Notes: generated by a model not told the origin, from the sequence alone. A stretch of 64,000 nucleotides of DNA from Temnothorax longispinosus (GCF_030848805.1 NC_092358.1:24417073-24481072); one strand, 5' to 3'; numbered from the stretch's first letter, positions 1 through 14,336 are shown. Program-made: numbers and translations.

Positions 1-3000
1 AAAATTTATGACACGACCGGAAGGAAAAAATTCAAGGACGCCGATCCACGTCGCGCGACGGACGATATGGACGAGGAGAGGGAGACGACACGCCGCGCTA
101 TAGCGTAACATCGTAAATTATGCTGCTGTTACGTCGACGACGCTTATGCCGTTGCGTTAAATAATCGCCAGGACGACTGCAAGCGTGCACTCAAGGTCGT
201 TCACGCGCGGCGAGAACGCAAATGTTCGATCCGTCTCGTCGTTAATAATGCAACGTATCAATTAAACTCTCTCTCTCCTTTTTTTTATCTAATTAAATAT
301 ATGTCTTTCCGTGTACGCGTCTACTCGTTACGAAGGCACGAATTAATAATTACCTTATTATGCTCCATTTTTCACACTTTGCCGCGCTCTCTATCTGCGT
401 AACAGATTTACTGTTACACTAATTTTGGTTACCGTTATGTCAATATTAATAACGCTGCTGTTAATTCAGCGGTCAATAATCATAAATGTAACGTTATAAA
501 CAATTAATTATATATAACTCATGATACATTCTGATGTAAATATAATTTATAATTTATATTACAAATTATATTCGCAACAATCTTTTACGTGCTGTATTTG
601 CAATTAATACACGATAAACATTGATTCAAAGCTAATTGATGCAAAGCACGAGATAATTTGCACATACCTATTGAAAAGATATGCTATTTTGAGAGATCAG
701 AATTTGTAAAAAAAAAAAACCATTTGTACTACTTCGACGAATGATCAAATTGTATAATTGCGATCGACTTGACACGTCGCGATACAACTTATATCGTCGT
801 ACGGATCGTTAGAAGCCATCACGGACACCGAGAGGTACGACAAACCGTAGTAGTTTAATCTATTTCTCGTACGAAATAAATCGAGTTTTATCGCATCGAT
901 AACAGTAAATGCCCGGCCGTGAGAGCGCCGGACTACCTTTCAATAAGAATTCGTTAGTCAGTTCTGGATTCGTTATCACTTGAAGAAGTGAAGTTGAAAA
1001 TCGTATCCGCTCTCGATCGCGCGCGCGAACGAAAAGTTTCTTTTTTTACATCAAGATATTTCTTACCAGGAAAATATCGTTCTACCTCTTTTTATCTCAT
1101 TTGCAAGCTATATCTTATTACGAGTTCTGCTCGAGGGTTGGGACTCTTGAAAAGTTTCGAGTCTTACATTAGATGAAGTGATCGAAAGAGTTTCGAACTC
1201 TTTTATTACGTTGGTGCAAAACGTTTGTCCGTTTTTGCATCGCAAGCTTTGTTATTAAACAAAGTTGGAAAATTCAAGTTCCTTAGAAAGGGAATACAAA
1301 AATTTCTCTTATAAAACTAATAAAACAAAATGCTGAAGCTCCTGATGGCAATTTGTCGCATCAATTTTGCTAAAGTTTTGTTCTCAACTTTATTCGACAA
1401 ATATTACGAAATTTACACTATCAACACGCGCTATATTTTCAATTAATGTATATTTCTCTTACCTCATATAATTATTAAAGATCGATAGACGAATGAGCGA
1501 AGCGTTTATATCTTTGTATCGCCAGGTCAAAAGATAAATATTTAACAGAGACATCAATGAATTGCGCCGCTAATCTTATTTTCACGCGTACGTTCTAACT
1601 CTGCTTTCGCGCCTTTCTTCGACTCTACGCAATTGCCGTTATATACGAATTTCGTTAATTTCGCACTGGTTAATTGGATCCGTCACGTTTAATTGTGTCG
1701 CAAACAATCCTTCGACTAAACGATGTATTGTACACTGTGACCCACTAATCGTGGGACCTTGGACGCATTGGACTGCCGCAGGTAGCGTTGTGCGCAATAT
1801 TTCAACGTTCGAAGGTCGATCGGCAACCGATCGATTTATTAGCGCGAGTCAAGTGACACATCCATAGATGCCAATGGTAACTTTCCTTTTTAGCTGTCGC
1901 GCGACACATCGCTCCTACTTCATCGTTCACACCTCGCGTTGCAGTACTTATAACAAAAATAATTCAGCGCCAAAGTAACATCTTTTATTAACTTTGTAAC
2001 ATTATTTAAAAAGTCACCAATTTGTTTTATTTTATTCAAAATAATTTTTGTTATATGTTAAGTTTCTTTTTGCCTCAAATAATTTCGCCGTCTTAACGTA
2101 CGGAAAAAATACAAACAACCCTCGGTCGGACAGTCTAATAGGATATAATCTAACTGAATTGTATTTAGAAATCTAAATCGATACAGATGTTTTAACGAGA
2201 AGCTCTTAAAATCTGGCAGATTACGTTGGCGTCGCCGTTAATCGATCACCGAGTTAAAAGAACGTTTAATTAATACCGAGTGGCGCGTTGGTATCAACGT
2301 CGTTAAATCGCGAGAGCGATACTACGCTCCGAATTACATAAGCGACAAGCAACGGCATTCGCCATGGTCGTTTTCGCGAGGGACCTCGGTGGGAGCCCGC
2401 GCGCCGACGAGAGTCAAGAGCTCAGTTGCTCTCTGATAAGTATGCGCCAATAATCGATAATCGCATTTCAGGTTTGCTGCATGATCGCGCGCTGTTATAT
2501 TCCTCTACGCTCGACATCACCACTCGATGGATCGTCCCGTGTCGGCGCGGCGCGTTTGTAAACACTTTTACTTTTTATCGCCAACGTTCCCGGACGCTTT
2601 CGGAATTGCTCGGAATGGAGGGAAAAAAACCTAATTTTACCAATGAATTCACCGCGCGATAAGAGTCATATCTCCCGTGCGTTTCTCGTATTCATCGCAT
2701 GCAATCGGCGGCCAAATCGTTGTCGATAAATTAGCCACTTCCTCCGAGGCAGTTTACGTATATCAATCCACATTTTTCCGATATAAGAATCGTTCGAGGT
2801 AACTAATAACTTTTAACGTACATTGTGCCTTCGCAAAAACGATACGAACAAATTGTTCCGTCGTTATCGCTTTTGAAAAATGACGGCATCGCAGTTACTC
2901 GAGAACTCAACCAGCGACTTAGCGCTATTTTTCAACGAGGCTCCTTCCTTCCGTCAGATATGAATAAAATAAATTACAAAAATAACATCGTCGCGCGGAC

Positions 3001-3139
3001 ACGATGCTCAACAATTGCGAAATTTTGTAGTACGTCCGGCGTTGTTCCCGTTTATGAATGGCGAGAGAGAGAGATTCTATTAAAGGTTGTGCGGGGAGAA
3101 GGCGAGAGTGGCCGGTCGGCTATTGAAACTCGCCGCGTC

Positions 3140-3160
3140 GCGTTGCGTTGCGTTGCGTTG
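3140..3160. repeat. Short GCGTT pentanucleotide tandem repeat
   Basis: Four head-to-tail copies of GCGTT are visible inside a CpG-rich stretch. It is an ordinary microsatellite, and it explains why several overlapping frames stay open there. Confidence 0.85.
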
Positions 3161-3640
3161 CAGTCTACGTGCGACGCTCGCAATTGTACCGCCGTTGCGT
3201 AATCCGCCTCGTGAACGTACGCGTACGCGTATCGCGCGGGCCGTGCGTGTGAGTGGCTGCGCAAGAAGGTCCCGAGATGACCGTGGCCGAGCCGGCATAC
3301 GCCGGTAATATACTGGTGCTGACATGGCCCCCGCGTCTACGTGCACACGTGCGCCGCGTCGTGTTCCGCGCGCGCAGAGTCGGTCAATTTCGCGCCATGT
3401 GAGGCCATGCATGATGCATCGCGGCAAAAATGGAATTCCCCCTTCGATCTCCTTCGAAATCGAAAAAAAATGATTACTATATAATATATAACAATAAACA
3501 GTTAAATCAGTTAGCGGAAAAAATAGGGATGTTAGAAATTTAGAATGTCAATTTTTTTAGTTTTTGGAAAAATATGAAATGATAAATATATGAAGTAAAC
3601 TTAATAGTTCGTTAAGTTTAGATTTGTATATATTTTATAT

Positions 3641-3656
3641 TTACGTACGTACGTAA
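3641..3656. repeat. 16-bp perfect palindrome (TTACGTACGTACGTAA)
   Basis: The sequence equals its own reverse complement over 16 bases. It contains overlapping ACGT and TACGTA cores and lies in AT-rich noncoding DNA. It may be only a short (ACGT)n run. Confidence 0.8.
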
Positions 3657-6600
3657 TGTAATTGCGTAAAAAAATCGTACAATTCGACTTTCTTTTCTAA
3701 CATAATAAAAATTATTCTTTATTCTCAGCTTGTGAAGAACGTGAGATACACTTTTATATCTGCGATATGTCCATTTATCGTATGAGGATTACGATATTTA
3801 AATCCTCACAGCGTAGTTTCCTCAGAGACAGAAGCATGATTTAAGATTATTGTGAATATATTAACCACCACGTGGAGAACGCGTACAGTTTAAATTCTAT
3901 AATGCAACAGACGCTAAACGCATCCAAGCTTATTGTTAGTAGCCTCGCCGGAGCAATTCGATGACTTGCTCGCATCGTCACGAGAGGCCGACGAGAGAAT
4001 GGTATATAGGTATGTCATTTTGTAACAGCGCGCGATTCAGCAACTTTTGCACGGCAAACATCGCTCATTTAGTGAAGCGACGATGCAGCAATAACCGCAG
4101 GAAGACAATGACGAGTGGTGACCGGTACTCCTGGATCTGTTCGACGAGCGCTCGTGGAACCCAGGACCTTGAGCGCGAGCACTCGCTCATTGGTACGTCC
4201 CTGGGCTGCAAACAGGAACACGACGATTATCCGGCAAATGAATGAAATCGAGTGAACCGACCGGCCGGCGGCCGGCGCGCTCGCTCTCCCGTACGCGTGC
4301 AACACCGGCCGAGCCGAGCGGAGCCGAGCCGCTTGAAGAATGCGTCTCGGGTCTGGACTTCATGAATGGCCAGTGCGTACTCGCTGAAGCGTGGCCTCTC
4401 GCGTTACGTCCGAATTACGCACGTGTGTCTTAACATCGCGCGGATATCGCGCGATCCGTTCTCGTCCTGCCGTGAGTCAGATTGCCGCGCGGGTTTCCAC
4501 CGAAGCCGAACACTGCCGACATCATCGAGTATCCGACGACAGCGATATTCGTGGAATGAACATGTATTTAAATTTTGTAATAACACCTGGAATATTAAGT
4601 AACTAAAAGTGATCAAATCTTTAGTAAGTTTGTCCGTCGATAGCTTTCGAATAATTTCTACAGCATGTTCATATGTACAAGATGAACCATAGAACATTCA
4701 TCTCTGCTATTTGCGCTTCACAGATCGTAAAATATGCTCGCGTATGAATGTCCGCATGCACGAAGTGTGCTCATTGTATATAATAATCTCGATATAAGAT
4801 AATCTCTCTCTTTCTCTTTAGAAATAGTCTCTATAAAATTCTTCAGAAAGAGCAGATAGATATTTAGGATCAGCGACGGGTTCAATCTCCGTTTCAGGAT
4901 TCGTTCACTGTCTTGTTCTGCATTCGAGCGTGAGAATTGGGATGAGACAATCGAAAAGAGAGGACTCGAAGGTCGTAAACGCTTCAAGTTTGCGTATGTC
5001 ACGTATACATATATATACTTGCCATGCTTCCGATACGATTACGTTGTCGCGTGGTCGTCGTCGTCCGGTTCCTTACGGTTCTTACGCAACGCGCGTGTAA
5101 CGCGCGGATATGATTTCCGTTCATGGCAGAAACGCCCCGTTCCTCTCGCGCGTTGCGCGGTATCGCGTTACGTAAGACGACGCAAAACGAGACGCGTTCG
5201 TGCATGCGCTCGGATCTGCGCACCTTGCGACAATCGGACGTTCCGAAACGATGCGTTTCCAGCTTGCACTTTCCGGTACTTTCCACGCCGGCCGCGTCGG
5301 CGAAAGACTCGTTTTTATTCCTTTAATGAATAATTCAATGGAGCTGGAACGTTAAATCGGAATCGTATCACATTTGTCTCATCGAACAAATATTGTTGTT
5401 ATGTATTGTCTTGACAACGGGATAGAATTTTGAGATTTGCGTTAAACTCTTCTTAAATTAATTTGATTTCATATCGTCGTGATTATCAACCGTGACTTGA
5501 AGATCCATTTTTATTCCTGGATAATTATTTCAGCTTAGATTCTTTTATGTTGCGCACCGTACCAAATATGACTCAGTGAAGTTAATTTTTTTATGTTGAT
5601 AATAATAAATGTTGCGTCAATTTTAGAGTGCGATCTTAATGTGCGCGATTACGCTATGCCTTTCTTGCAAACGATTAATACCGGCGCTAACGGCGCAATA
5701 CGATTACATTTATCGGTCGCAGGGACTTCACGTGAGTATTGAATGAATCACAATACGCGGGTAATCTTGATTACACGCGATCGAGCATTTTTTCCGATCG
5801 TGCAAAGATTTGTCCGCGCGCAGAAAAATCGATCGTTTCTCGAACGCGGATTAAACGAGCGCGCGAGGCGAGACGTAATCACAATTCGAGTTATCGTCGA
5901 GCGTATAAATTTCTGGCGTGAACACGGTGGCGCAAGTGAGAGACGCGGGCATGTATTGTCTCGCGTTTTACGGCCGTGAAGTGGCCTTATCGTTTGGCAT
6001 ATCGTTTGAACCAAACGTCTTATCTTCGCGTGCACTCCTCACATTATTCACGTACTTACTGGCATATAAGCAATACACGCGCGTCACATATCGAACGTTT
6101 CTTTCTATCCGTTCGTTTCCTCCTCCGAATCATTTGCGACTCGGCGATGGTCGGGGCGCGCCACGATTGCACTTCGATCACGCGACATTTGCCTTTCTTG
6201 TCAAACATGATTTTCATATTCATGATTTATCTCGTATTCTCAATCTCGCCGAGATTATTCGCATGGTCATGATCGCAGCGTGTGGTTGCAGGCAATTTTT
6301 AAAACTCTATAATATTTGCATCTGCATTCCGGACGATAGAAATATTTTAATCTTCGCGATTTTTCTGTTTATTTCCCTTTTTTTTGTTTTTTATTTATAT
6401 CGAGCACAAACTGAACCCCGTCGAAATGCGCACGTGACCCACGTTTGCATTTCGACACGCAATTGTTACGTGCAAATATTTGGCATTGCCTATTCGCACG
6501 CGAGAAGTTCACTTCCCGCATCCCGAAGCGTATTTTTTTACCCCCGTTTTTTTTTTTTTTTCGTCTCGCCTCCCTTGCTTGCTTGCCCGCCGGGCGATTT

Positions 6601-9120
6601 CCCTCAATTTATTTTTGTCGCGAGCGCGTGCACGCGGAAAAAATGCGCGTCGCGCACGAATACGTTGATGCGGTTGATGAATCTCTCTCTCCCCCCTTCT
6701 CTCTTTTTTCTCCCGATGGCATCGGTGGATAGCGGATTGCCCCGCGAAAACCAAATTGCAATATCGCGAGGAGGAAATCGGTCGAGGCATCGACCTAGCT
6801 GTTATTTTTCGTATTTGCGGAGGGGGAGAAATGACAGCGAGAAAATAACTGATGCGGGACGATATCGGCTGCAGCCCCGAATCTAAATTGGCCGGCTGAA
6901 GCCGTTATTGGAGATACTAAACATTCCCCGGTTCGACGAAGGGCCCTTAATAGTCGTAACTACCGACCCTGCGGGTAGGATCGGCCCTGGGACGACGCTA
7001 CGATCGCAAGAAAGGTGGAAACCGTATACGCGATGTATACGGGCGGCGGAGGAAGACGTGAGCGGAAGCGCGATAAGGCGGCGGCCACAGCGGGGGCTCC
7101 GTTAAACGTGATATACAACCGTGGTGATGGACAGCGCGATGCGCGATGCCGCGAACATCGCGCGCGCGCGCACGAGCACGTGCCTGTTTTTCCACGGAAC
7201 CTTCAACCCCGTAAAATGTGCGGTGAAATTTTACGGATGAGCATGCGGACGCACGACTCGCGCCGTGACGGTGAAATTACCCGACAATTTTGGCCGAAAA
7301 AAAATGAAAAACACTGTACCGTTGTTGATAGCTCGTTCCCACGACGAGAGCGAGATCGTCGCTTTTACCTTATTACGTGCTTGAGATACCCGGGACCGAC
7401 AAGGGACGTCAAACTGGTACCCGTGGAGCTGTCAATTTTGTTATTCGAATCGAGTAAAGAACGCTAATTCCCAGCGAAATCGGTGGCCGATATCTATCTA
7501 CCCGAAGTAATTTCGTCGAGTAAATTAAATCGCTGAGATGTCGTTTAAACCTGCGAATTGCGACTCAACCGCACACGTGCGGAAGCGTTGGAATAATTTT
7601 ACATGCGCCCGCTTCAACGCGAAACCACGAACTATGTGTTGCTCACGTCGTTAATTAATATTACGCGGAGCGTGCGAACAAACAACACAACAGGATAAGA
7701 GCGGTAAAATCAGAAAACACCGCGCTCGCTTCCCGGCGAACTTTCCACTCGAACTCTCCGCGCTCGCGAGATTATATGCGCAAACATCGCGCGCGAGTAC
7801 GGGCCACATCGCGGGCGTGTCGGTGAAAAGGTGACTCTCTCTTTCTGTGTTCCGCCTCGCGGAGGAAGGTTTATCGCGTCGAACAAATCGTCGGAATGCT
7901 TACCGAGACCACGGCACGTACCGATGCACGTCTCGACGATACCGCGATCGTAATCCGAGGAGCGTCGCTTTCGCGTCATTGTCCCCGCTCGTGGCGCGAA
8001 CAACAAAGGCCCCGGCGCGGGTGAAATGGCGAGCGCGCCCGAGGTGCGAGTTAACGCTCGCGCGACACAAAGCGCCGGAACGATTTTACAATTGCTTCCG
8101 TGGCGAGCGTGTCGCGCGCGCGGAGCACGGGATTCCCTCGTTATCGCAGACAGACAAAACGTCTCTCCGGCCGTGCCACCCGCCGCGCGAGAAAGGGATT
8201 CGTTTCTCCAGGTCGGCGTTGAATACAGGGCGGACAAGTCGGCCTGCAATCACGCGCGCGCACCTCCCGCCTCCCGCCTCGGGTCTTAGGTTCATCGCGG
8301 AAGTCCCGATATGCATCTTCTTCCTGCGCCCGGTAATTTTCCTCTCGCGTTCGCGAGCGCGTTACGCTTTGACTCGCGCTACTTGCGCCGGCTCTATAGG
8401 CCAAGTCGCGGCGGCGGAAAATAGAAATTAAAGAACCCGACGACACACGTCTACGCGCGCCGCGTTACTCGTTCACCCGCTCGTATACCGTAATGCAAAC
8501 TTGCGGTAATCCTCTCGCGCTGTGTCGTAGCCGAGTTTCAAACTTAGTCTTTCGTGTGATTCATTGTTCTGCGGATTTATTATACTTAGCGTTCCTCTTT
8601 CAACATATACTTCTGCAAAGCATATCAAAATATTCGTGGCACGCCAAGTTGTGAAACACGAAGCTTTAGAAATCATGATTTTCCTGTCAAGCATACACTG
8701 AAATTCATAATGTTATACTCAATTTGAGTCATTCCTATATGTCGCCACTGCTCCTACCTCTATGTTGTTAATTTAATTAAACCAATGAAGTTAAAATAAT
8801 AAATTTCGATACACATGGTGGTCAAAAATAACAAAATATTATTCAATTCAAGGTATTGTTTAAATTTCATCTTTTAATATTTAACAGTGTATTTGTATGA
8901 AATATATTAAAAATTTTTGTATCTCGTGTGCGTGTGTTAAAGTTAAATATACATGTCAAAATGTAACGAGAAGAAAAAGAAAAACCGAGATATCAAGACA
9001 GAGAAAGAAAAGCAAGGTAGATAGAAATAAATTAAAATTTAACTTCGAAAAAAATTCGAGGGCAACACAGACAGCACACATAGTAAAAGTCGGGATATAA
9101 TAAAAAATTAAAGATAATTG

Positions 9121-10151
9121 GTATAGAGCGAAAGAGAGACAGAGAGAGACAGTGTGCGAGGCGTGCACCGAAGCGGCAACGAGTCAAGTGCGCTCGCCGA
9201 GAGCGAGCGGCCGACACGTCGCCGGACTCCGGAGCGGAACCCCGCGTCCTTGCCAGCTCCCTACTCCGTTCTGAGTTCTCTTCTCAAAGAGGGGGAGACC
9301 GACCACATCCCTACTACACCAGCCTCGCCACCCTCTCCTCCAGTCCCACCACTATGCCGCGCTATGTAAGAGCCCGCACATGTTACCCCGCGTTCCAGTC
9401 TCGCAGCGGCACTCGCGAGCGTTGTTTCGCGCACTGGTAACGCGGTACGGACAGATCGCCTGGCGGGCAGGAAGGGGCGATAAAACGCTCTTTCTCTCTC
9501 TTTCTCTCTCTAGCTTCTCGCGCGCACGGGGGAACAGCGGAGGGAGAGAGACACCCACGTAACCACCAGACACTGCGCGCACAGGTACCGAAGAAGGGAG
9601 GGGGGAGGCCCCGGTGTGTATGTGCATTGTGCGCGTGTGTGTACGTTACGTGTACGCGTGCGCGCGCGACGAGTTCCCTTTTCAGTGCCTCGCGCGGAGC
9701 CGCCGCGACCTCGTCGTCGAATCGCCACGTTCGCCGAAGGCCGAAGAGCAGTTTTAATCGGGTGGAGTGATAGGAGGAGAGGAACAGTCCGCCGCCGTTT
9801 CCGTGCCCACTCAGCATCCCGCATTAGCGCTCTTCCCTCTTCCTCTCATTTTATCCCTTTTTTTGCCCTCCCCCTTCATTTTTTTTACTTTTGTACGAAT
9901 CAACTCGGCTCGCCCCCTCGACGCGTGTGGAATTACCTCGAGTGGGAAGTACCTGCCTGCCGATTTGAGACCTGTCCATCCCTCGTCTCGGCGCGAGTGT
10001 TTGAGAGAGTGTGAGAAAAGAGGAGGAAGTTCCGTTCCCTGAGGAACTCGCGCGGTGTGGATAAAAAAATCGCGACAGGTGCGAGGAGGAATTGAAAGGA
10101 ACACAACCTTCGTCGTCGGGATAGCGGAGAAGACGTGTTATCGAGAAACAC
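9121..10151 (+). promoter_or_regulatory. Candidate promoter and noncoding first exon, probably of Tob
   Basis: The block opens with a GA-rich cluster (about 9125-9155) of the kind bound by GAGA factor at insect promoters. It continues as CpG-rich sequence with a TG/CG-alternating stretch near 9615-9670 and ends at a consensus splice donor, ACAC|GTGAGTATC, with GT at 10152-10153. No long convincing coding frame runs through it, and several short upstream ATG frames occur (for example at 9354). The next supported exon on this strand is the Tob 5' UTR/coding exon 24 kb downstream, so a noncoding first exon of Tob is a reasonable inference. There is no transcript evidence; it could equally belong to a noncoding RNA. 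Confidence 0.35.
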
Positions 10152-13100
10152 GTGAGTATCCCGAGAACTCCGAGGTGCCGATCGTTTCGCGGGCTCCGGC
10201 CTTCCGAGAGTTCCGAGGTCTCCTCGCGGGATGATCTTGACACATGCGCGCGCGTGGGTGCGACGAGACGCATGATGTTGCACGCGTCGCATACCGCGCG
10301 TTGCGTAATCGCGCGTTCTATTCTCTTTTCTATTCTTTTTCGAGAACAGTCGAGAAGGCTATACCGCGAAAGTCGCGGAGCAAAGTCGAGCAACGACGCG
10401 ATCCCCGCACGAAACGCGTTAATATTTGTTATCGCATCGCCAATCAATGTTTGTTTAGTTTGCCGATGGACTTCGAGGCAAAGAGCGATCTCTTACGCGG
10501 GAATTTCCACAATTCTTCGTTTTTTTCCAATTCGCAGAAAGTTGAGCTTGCGACGAAATAGATATTCACGCCACTCGATACCTCAACCGCGCTTATCTCC
10601 TCGGCTTGTCACCCATGAATGTTGATAAGCTCGCGACCAAACTACAAACTTATGTAAAATTACAACCGCGGACCAAATTAATTGCGCAGAAAGCTGACCG
10701 ATTGACATTTCTCGCTCCGAAGACTCGTCATCTCGTTGCAAAACTCCAGTTCGACAGGAATTTCTGGAGCGCCGCGAAAAATTGACCGATCGACTAATTA
10801 TCCCGAACGGCGATAGACGGTTATCGAGAAACTGTCGATCAATTGTTATCGTGTGTCCTTAGTCGTCATCCTGCGCGTGTGGGATGTACAAAACTGTTTC
10901 GCAGTTCCAGGATTCCGATCTTTAAAAGGCTAAAACTAATTGGAAGAGGCGCGCTTAGATTCGCGCGAACTCGAACCGCTCGATCGAGTCGAAAATTCGC
11001 GAATAATCGCTCACGACGCGACGGAGGCAAACTTGCCGTCACGCGCGACGTGGGTGCGTAAGCAGTCGCGTCCTCACGCGTGCGATACGCCGCGGCGCAG
11101 CGTGATGCCGTGGCGCGCGCATGCACGCGACCGCGTGCTATTACGTGATGACTGGAGCGCGCGCGGCGCGGCTCGAGTTCCGTGCCACGCCGACGACGTA
11201 TGTAGGTACATACATACATATCTGCGTAATACACCCGTCGTCGCCGCTGCTCGATTTTACTCCGTTCCGCGGCCGCAATTATGTAGCGCAAGAACAGGTG
11301 ACGACAGTCGCGGCCTTGATACCATATCGCGTAGCTTCACGAAAAAGACATAACTGTGCTGGACGTTCGAAAATCCTTCCTGCGAATAATAGCTTTTAAA
11401 AACTAAACTTTCAATCGCACGAAGACTCGAGTTGCTTCGAAGATTCGTGTTTTAATATCTGAAACGTTCACAATACTTAAATATAAAGTGATCTAGATCT
11501 ACGAGGGTAAATCAAAGTAATAACATAAAATGTCCTAAAATAGAAAATATATTTTCAGAGCATTTAAAACTTCCAATATAAATATTATATATATAAGAAT
11601 TTCAGAAATTATATTTGATAAATGTTTCGAGATTTTCGCTCTATGAAGTAACCCGATGCATCTTGATCGCTAGAAATAATGCGATAAAGTTGAAACGGAT
11701 AAATTACTCTTTTTATTTAATTCTGGCCTATCACATATATCGTAATTTTTGCGATGGTAGACGAGTTTTAATCGGGTGAATTCCGATCGTATTTTTGCGA
11801 TTTAGTTATCAAGATAGGTAACAAAACTCGTTCATCCTGCGAGACGCAGTCAAATATGATGTTAAATAAGTTTCCTATTATTTGTTCGTTAAAACATCTT
11901 TGGTAATGAACGCAAAGTGTGACTTTATTTATCAGCATGATGCTAAATACTGGCAAACCACTAGTGTATTTCCGCCTCGCTCGTATCGGAAATTTTTCTT
12001 TCACGCGAGCGTGAATAGTTTAGGTATCGAATAACTGGTTTGCGCGAAGTAACGCGGCGCGCGGCGCGGCGTGCGCGCGGGAGGAGTGAAATAAATCCAT
12101 TTCTTCCCTCGATCCATTTAAATTTGCTTTCCCTCTCGGATTATGAGACAGCAAAACATACGCGCGCCTGTCATCGGTTTAAATTCCATTAGATCGTAGC
12201 ACGCTCGCTCGCGCACGCGGGAGCGAGACGATTAATTTCTTCAAGGCTTAATCCGTTGAGGACAACAATCTGGAGCTAATGCCGCGTGACTCACAGCTCC
12301 TCCGCGTGCGTTCACTTTACACACGAACGCGGTCATTACGGCGCGAGTTACGTTAAAGATCGAGAGCGACACGGAAAGCCGGTTTTTACCGTCTCGCCTC
12401 TCGCGATAGCGTCTGCTATCAAGATACACGTGTCGACATACGCGACGGTCACTCGGCGATCACTCGGATCAGCTAATAGTGCCGTTCGCTTTCCAAAGAA
12501 ATCGCGCCATCGACTTATCACGCGACGTGATAATATTCTCGATGGTTCTTCGCAATATTATTATTTTATGCCACAATCCGAGTGACTCATTTAACGAAGA
12601 TGAAATGTGACGTTTCACGAAAGTGGAAATTTCTTCCTCCGATAAACGGCGATCGTAACAAGAATGAATCGCGGGCACTGACGTGCTCTCGATGCGAGCT
12701 CCGCGAGCGGATACGCGAATTTATTTGCACAGCTGGTACACATCTATCAATCGCGTTACGCGGTACTCGCGCGTGTACTCGCGTCCGTTCATTCCCACCG
12801 CGTTCGCGGCACTCGCCGGCGTTGCCTCTGCCGGGAAAAAAAAGGCTTGATGTACCGTAAATTCCGTTCGGCTGCACCGGACTCCGTGCGTGCGTTGTTA
12901 AAGCATTAACGGGATAACACGTCGCTTATCGAGTAAACGCTCGGGATCCGCGCGATATATATACGTATATCTCTTCGCGCGGCGCGTATACGCGCGCGCT
13001 TTTCCGGGAACCGGAGTGCAAATTGCCCGCCCCGCTCGACTACCGAAATCAGATTAACGTCGATTTCCCGTACATCGATCTTCTCCGCGTTTTCTCTTTC

Positions 13101-13925
13101 CCTATCTATCTATCTTTCTGTCCCTCTCCTCTCGACTTCTTTCGTTTCCCGCTGTAAACAACCGGGCGCACGTCCTGACCGTCCGTCACGGAATTAATCA
13201 CAGTTTAATTGGAAAATCTCAGCGCGCAAATACCGTCGCCCGTAGTAGGCAAATACATGGGGTCATCGGAATCGGTGGCAGTCACGTAATATGCGAACTG
13301 CATCGCCCGGCTATGTCGCTCGCGCTCGCGAGTCGAATCGATCGACCCTCACTCGAGGTACACGAAAACAATTCCCGGCGCACCCTTCGGTCGATCTTTG
13401 GGCGCATTATCGAGAACATCTCGGTGAACACCGCGATCGCCAACCGCATGGGACGGTTTCAATCCTGGCGCTATTTAAAAAGAGAGAGAGAGATACACCG
13501 TCAGCCGTAATTATAATTAAATACTATATAATTATATCGAACGCATGTAGAACGAACAAAAAAGAATACGTATCTGAACCTGATTACGGTAATAAATTTA
13601 CTTTATCTAATGTAAGTGCACAAGCCTGAAGATATCGCATTCACTCCGACGCTTCTCGGATGCTATACAAAGTATCAAATCGCTAACTCGGCGTGAAAGT
13701 CAAGCGTCTCCGACGTGATATCATGGAAAGTCTCTTTCTCTGTCTCTCCCTCTTTCTCTCCGTTTGAACGGCAAACTTTTTCGTTCTTGAGCCCGAGGAA
13801 CATTCTCATCCATCACTGGCAAATCGCTACTCCTAGGCGACGTTTCCGCCTGAGAAGCGCGAAATATCCTTTTGTGTGACGCGCGCGCCTGTGTAACTCC
13901 AGCAGGAGATTATTTCACGCTCTTC

Positions 13926-13952
13926 CCTCTCTCTCTCTCTCTCTCTCTCTCT
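13926..13952. repeat. (CT)n microsatellite
   Basis: Uninterrupted CT dinucleotides over about 27 bases, with further CT-rich sequence at 13730-13760. Confidence 0.9.
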
Positions 13953-14300
13953 GTCTTCCTTGGCGGTGCCTTCATTAATTTCGCAGCTGCTTCGCCTAAG
14001 AATAACATTGTCGAACGAAAGCGGAATACCGACTCGCACTCCCTCAATAGAGGATCGTTAATCTTCCATTCTTGCGAGAGCCGCGGCTCGCAAGTCCGCT
14101 CTTCTGTCTCCGTTATATCGGTGAAGGGGTTATCGCCGCATTCTTCCTTTTCGGATTACGACGACGCGTCTTTTGCGTCAGCTAGCGCGTCCCACCGATC
14201 GATCGACGATCATCTCGCCCGAGACTTATTCGTTGATTCGAAGAATCTCTATTTACAATTGATATTTCATATTTATGAGACTCGCCGACAATCTTTTTAT

Positions 14301-14336
14301 GCATGGAGCATTAAAGGAATATTTAATGCTCCATGC
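14301..14336. repeat. Perfect 15-bp inverted repeat with 6-nt loop, followed by a T tract
   Basis: The arms GCATGGAGCATTAAA (14301-14315) and TTTAATGCTCCATGC (14322-14336) are exact reverse complements around the loop GGAATA. A T-rich run (14337-14355) follows directly. The stem does not extend into the flanks, so it is shorter than a normal microRNA precursor. The origin is unknown. Confidence 0.85.

Larger units (their letters stand above)
1..9120. other. Gene-free region upstream of the candidate Tob promoter
   Basis: I see no gene with recognisable protein similarity here. Open frames exist on both strands, the longest being 322 codons at 5918-6886, but they are rich in Arg, Ser and Phe, overlap each other in several frames, and look like products of CpG-rich, stop-poor DNA. 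The stretch alternates AT-rich parts (about 250-760, 3460-3720) with CpG-rich parts (about 3100-3400, 7000-8450). It holds short simple repeats and a 16-bp palindrome, listed separately. Regulatory DNA for Tob or for a gene left of the window is possible but not shown. Confidence 0.6.

Noticed and set aside
2825..3427. Overlapping open frames on both strands around the GCGTT repeat
   Set aside because: They are open because the repeat and CG-rich words lack stop codons; there is no domain or splice context.
5918..6886. Open frame of 322 codons on the + strand, the second longest uninterrupted ATG-initiated frame in the window
   Set aside because: The composition is skewed to Arg, Ser, Phe and Leu with homopolymer-derived runs of Phe, several overlapping frames are also open, and there is no recognisable domain. 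CpG-rich, stop-poor DNA explains it.
7710..8446. Frames of 100-194 codons on both strands
   Set aside because: Mutually overlapping, Arg-rich and without similarity to any family I know.
9352..10447. Several overlapping frames (up to 198 codons) over the candidate first exon
   Set aside because: They overlap in many frames on both strands; the splice donor and CpG content fit a noncoding exon better.
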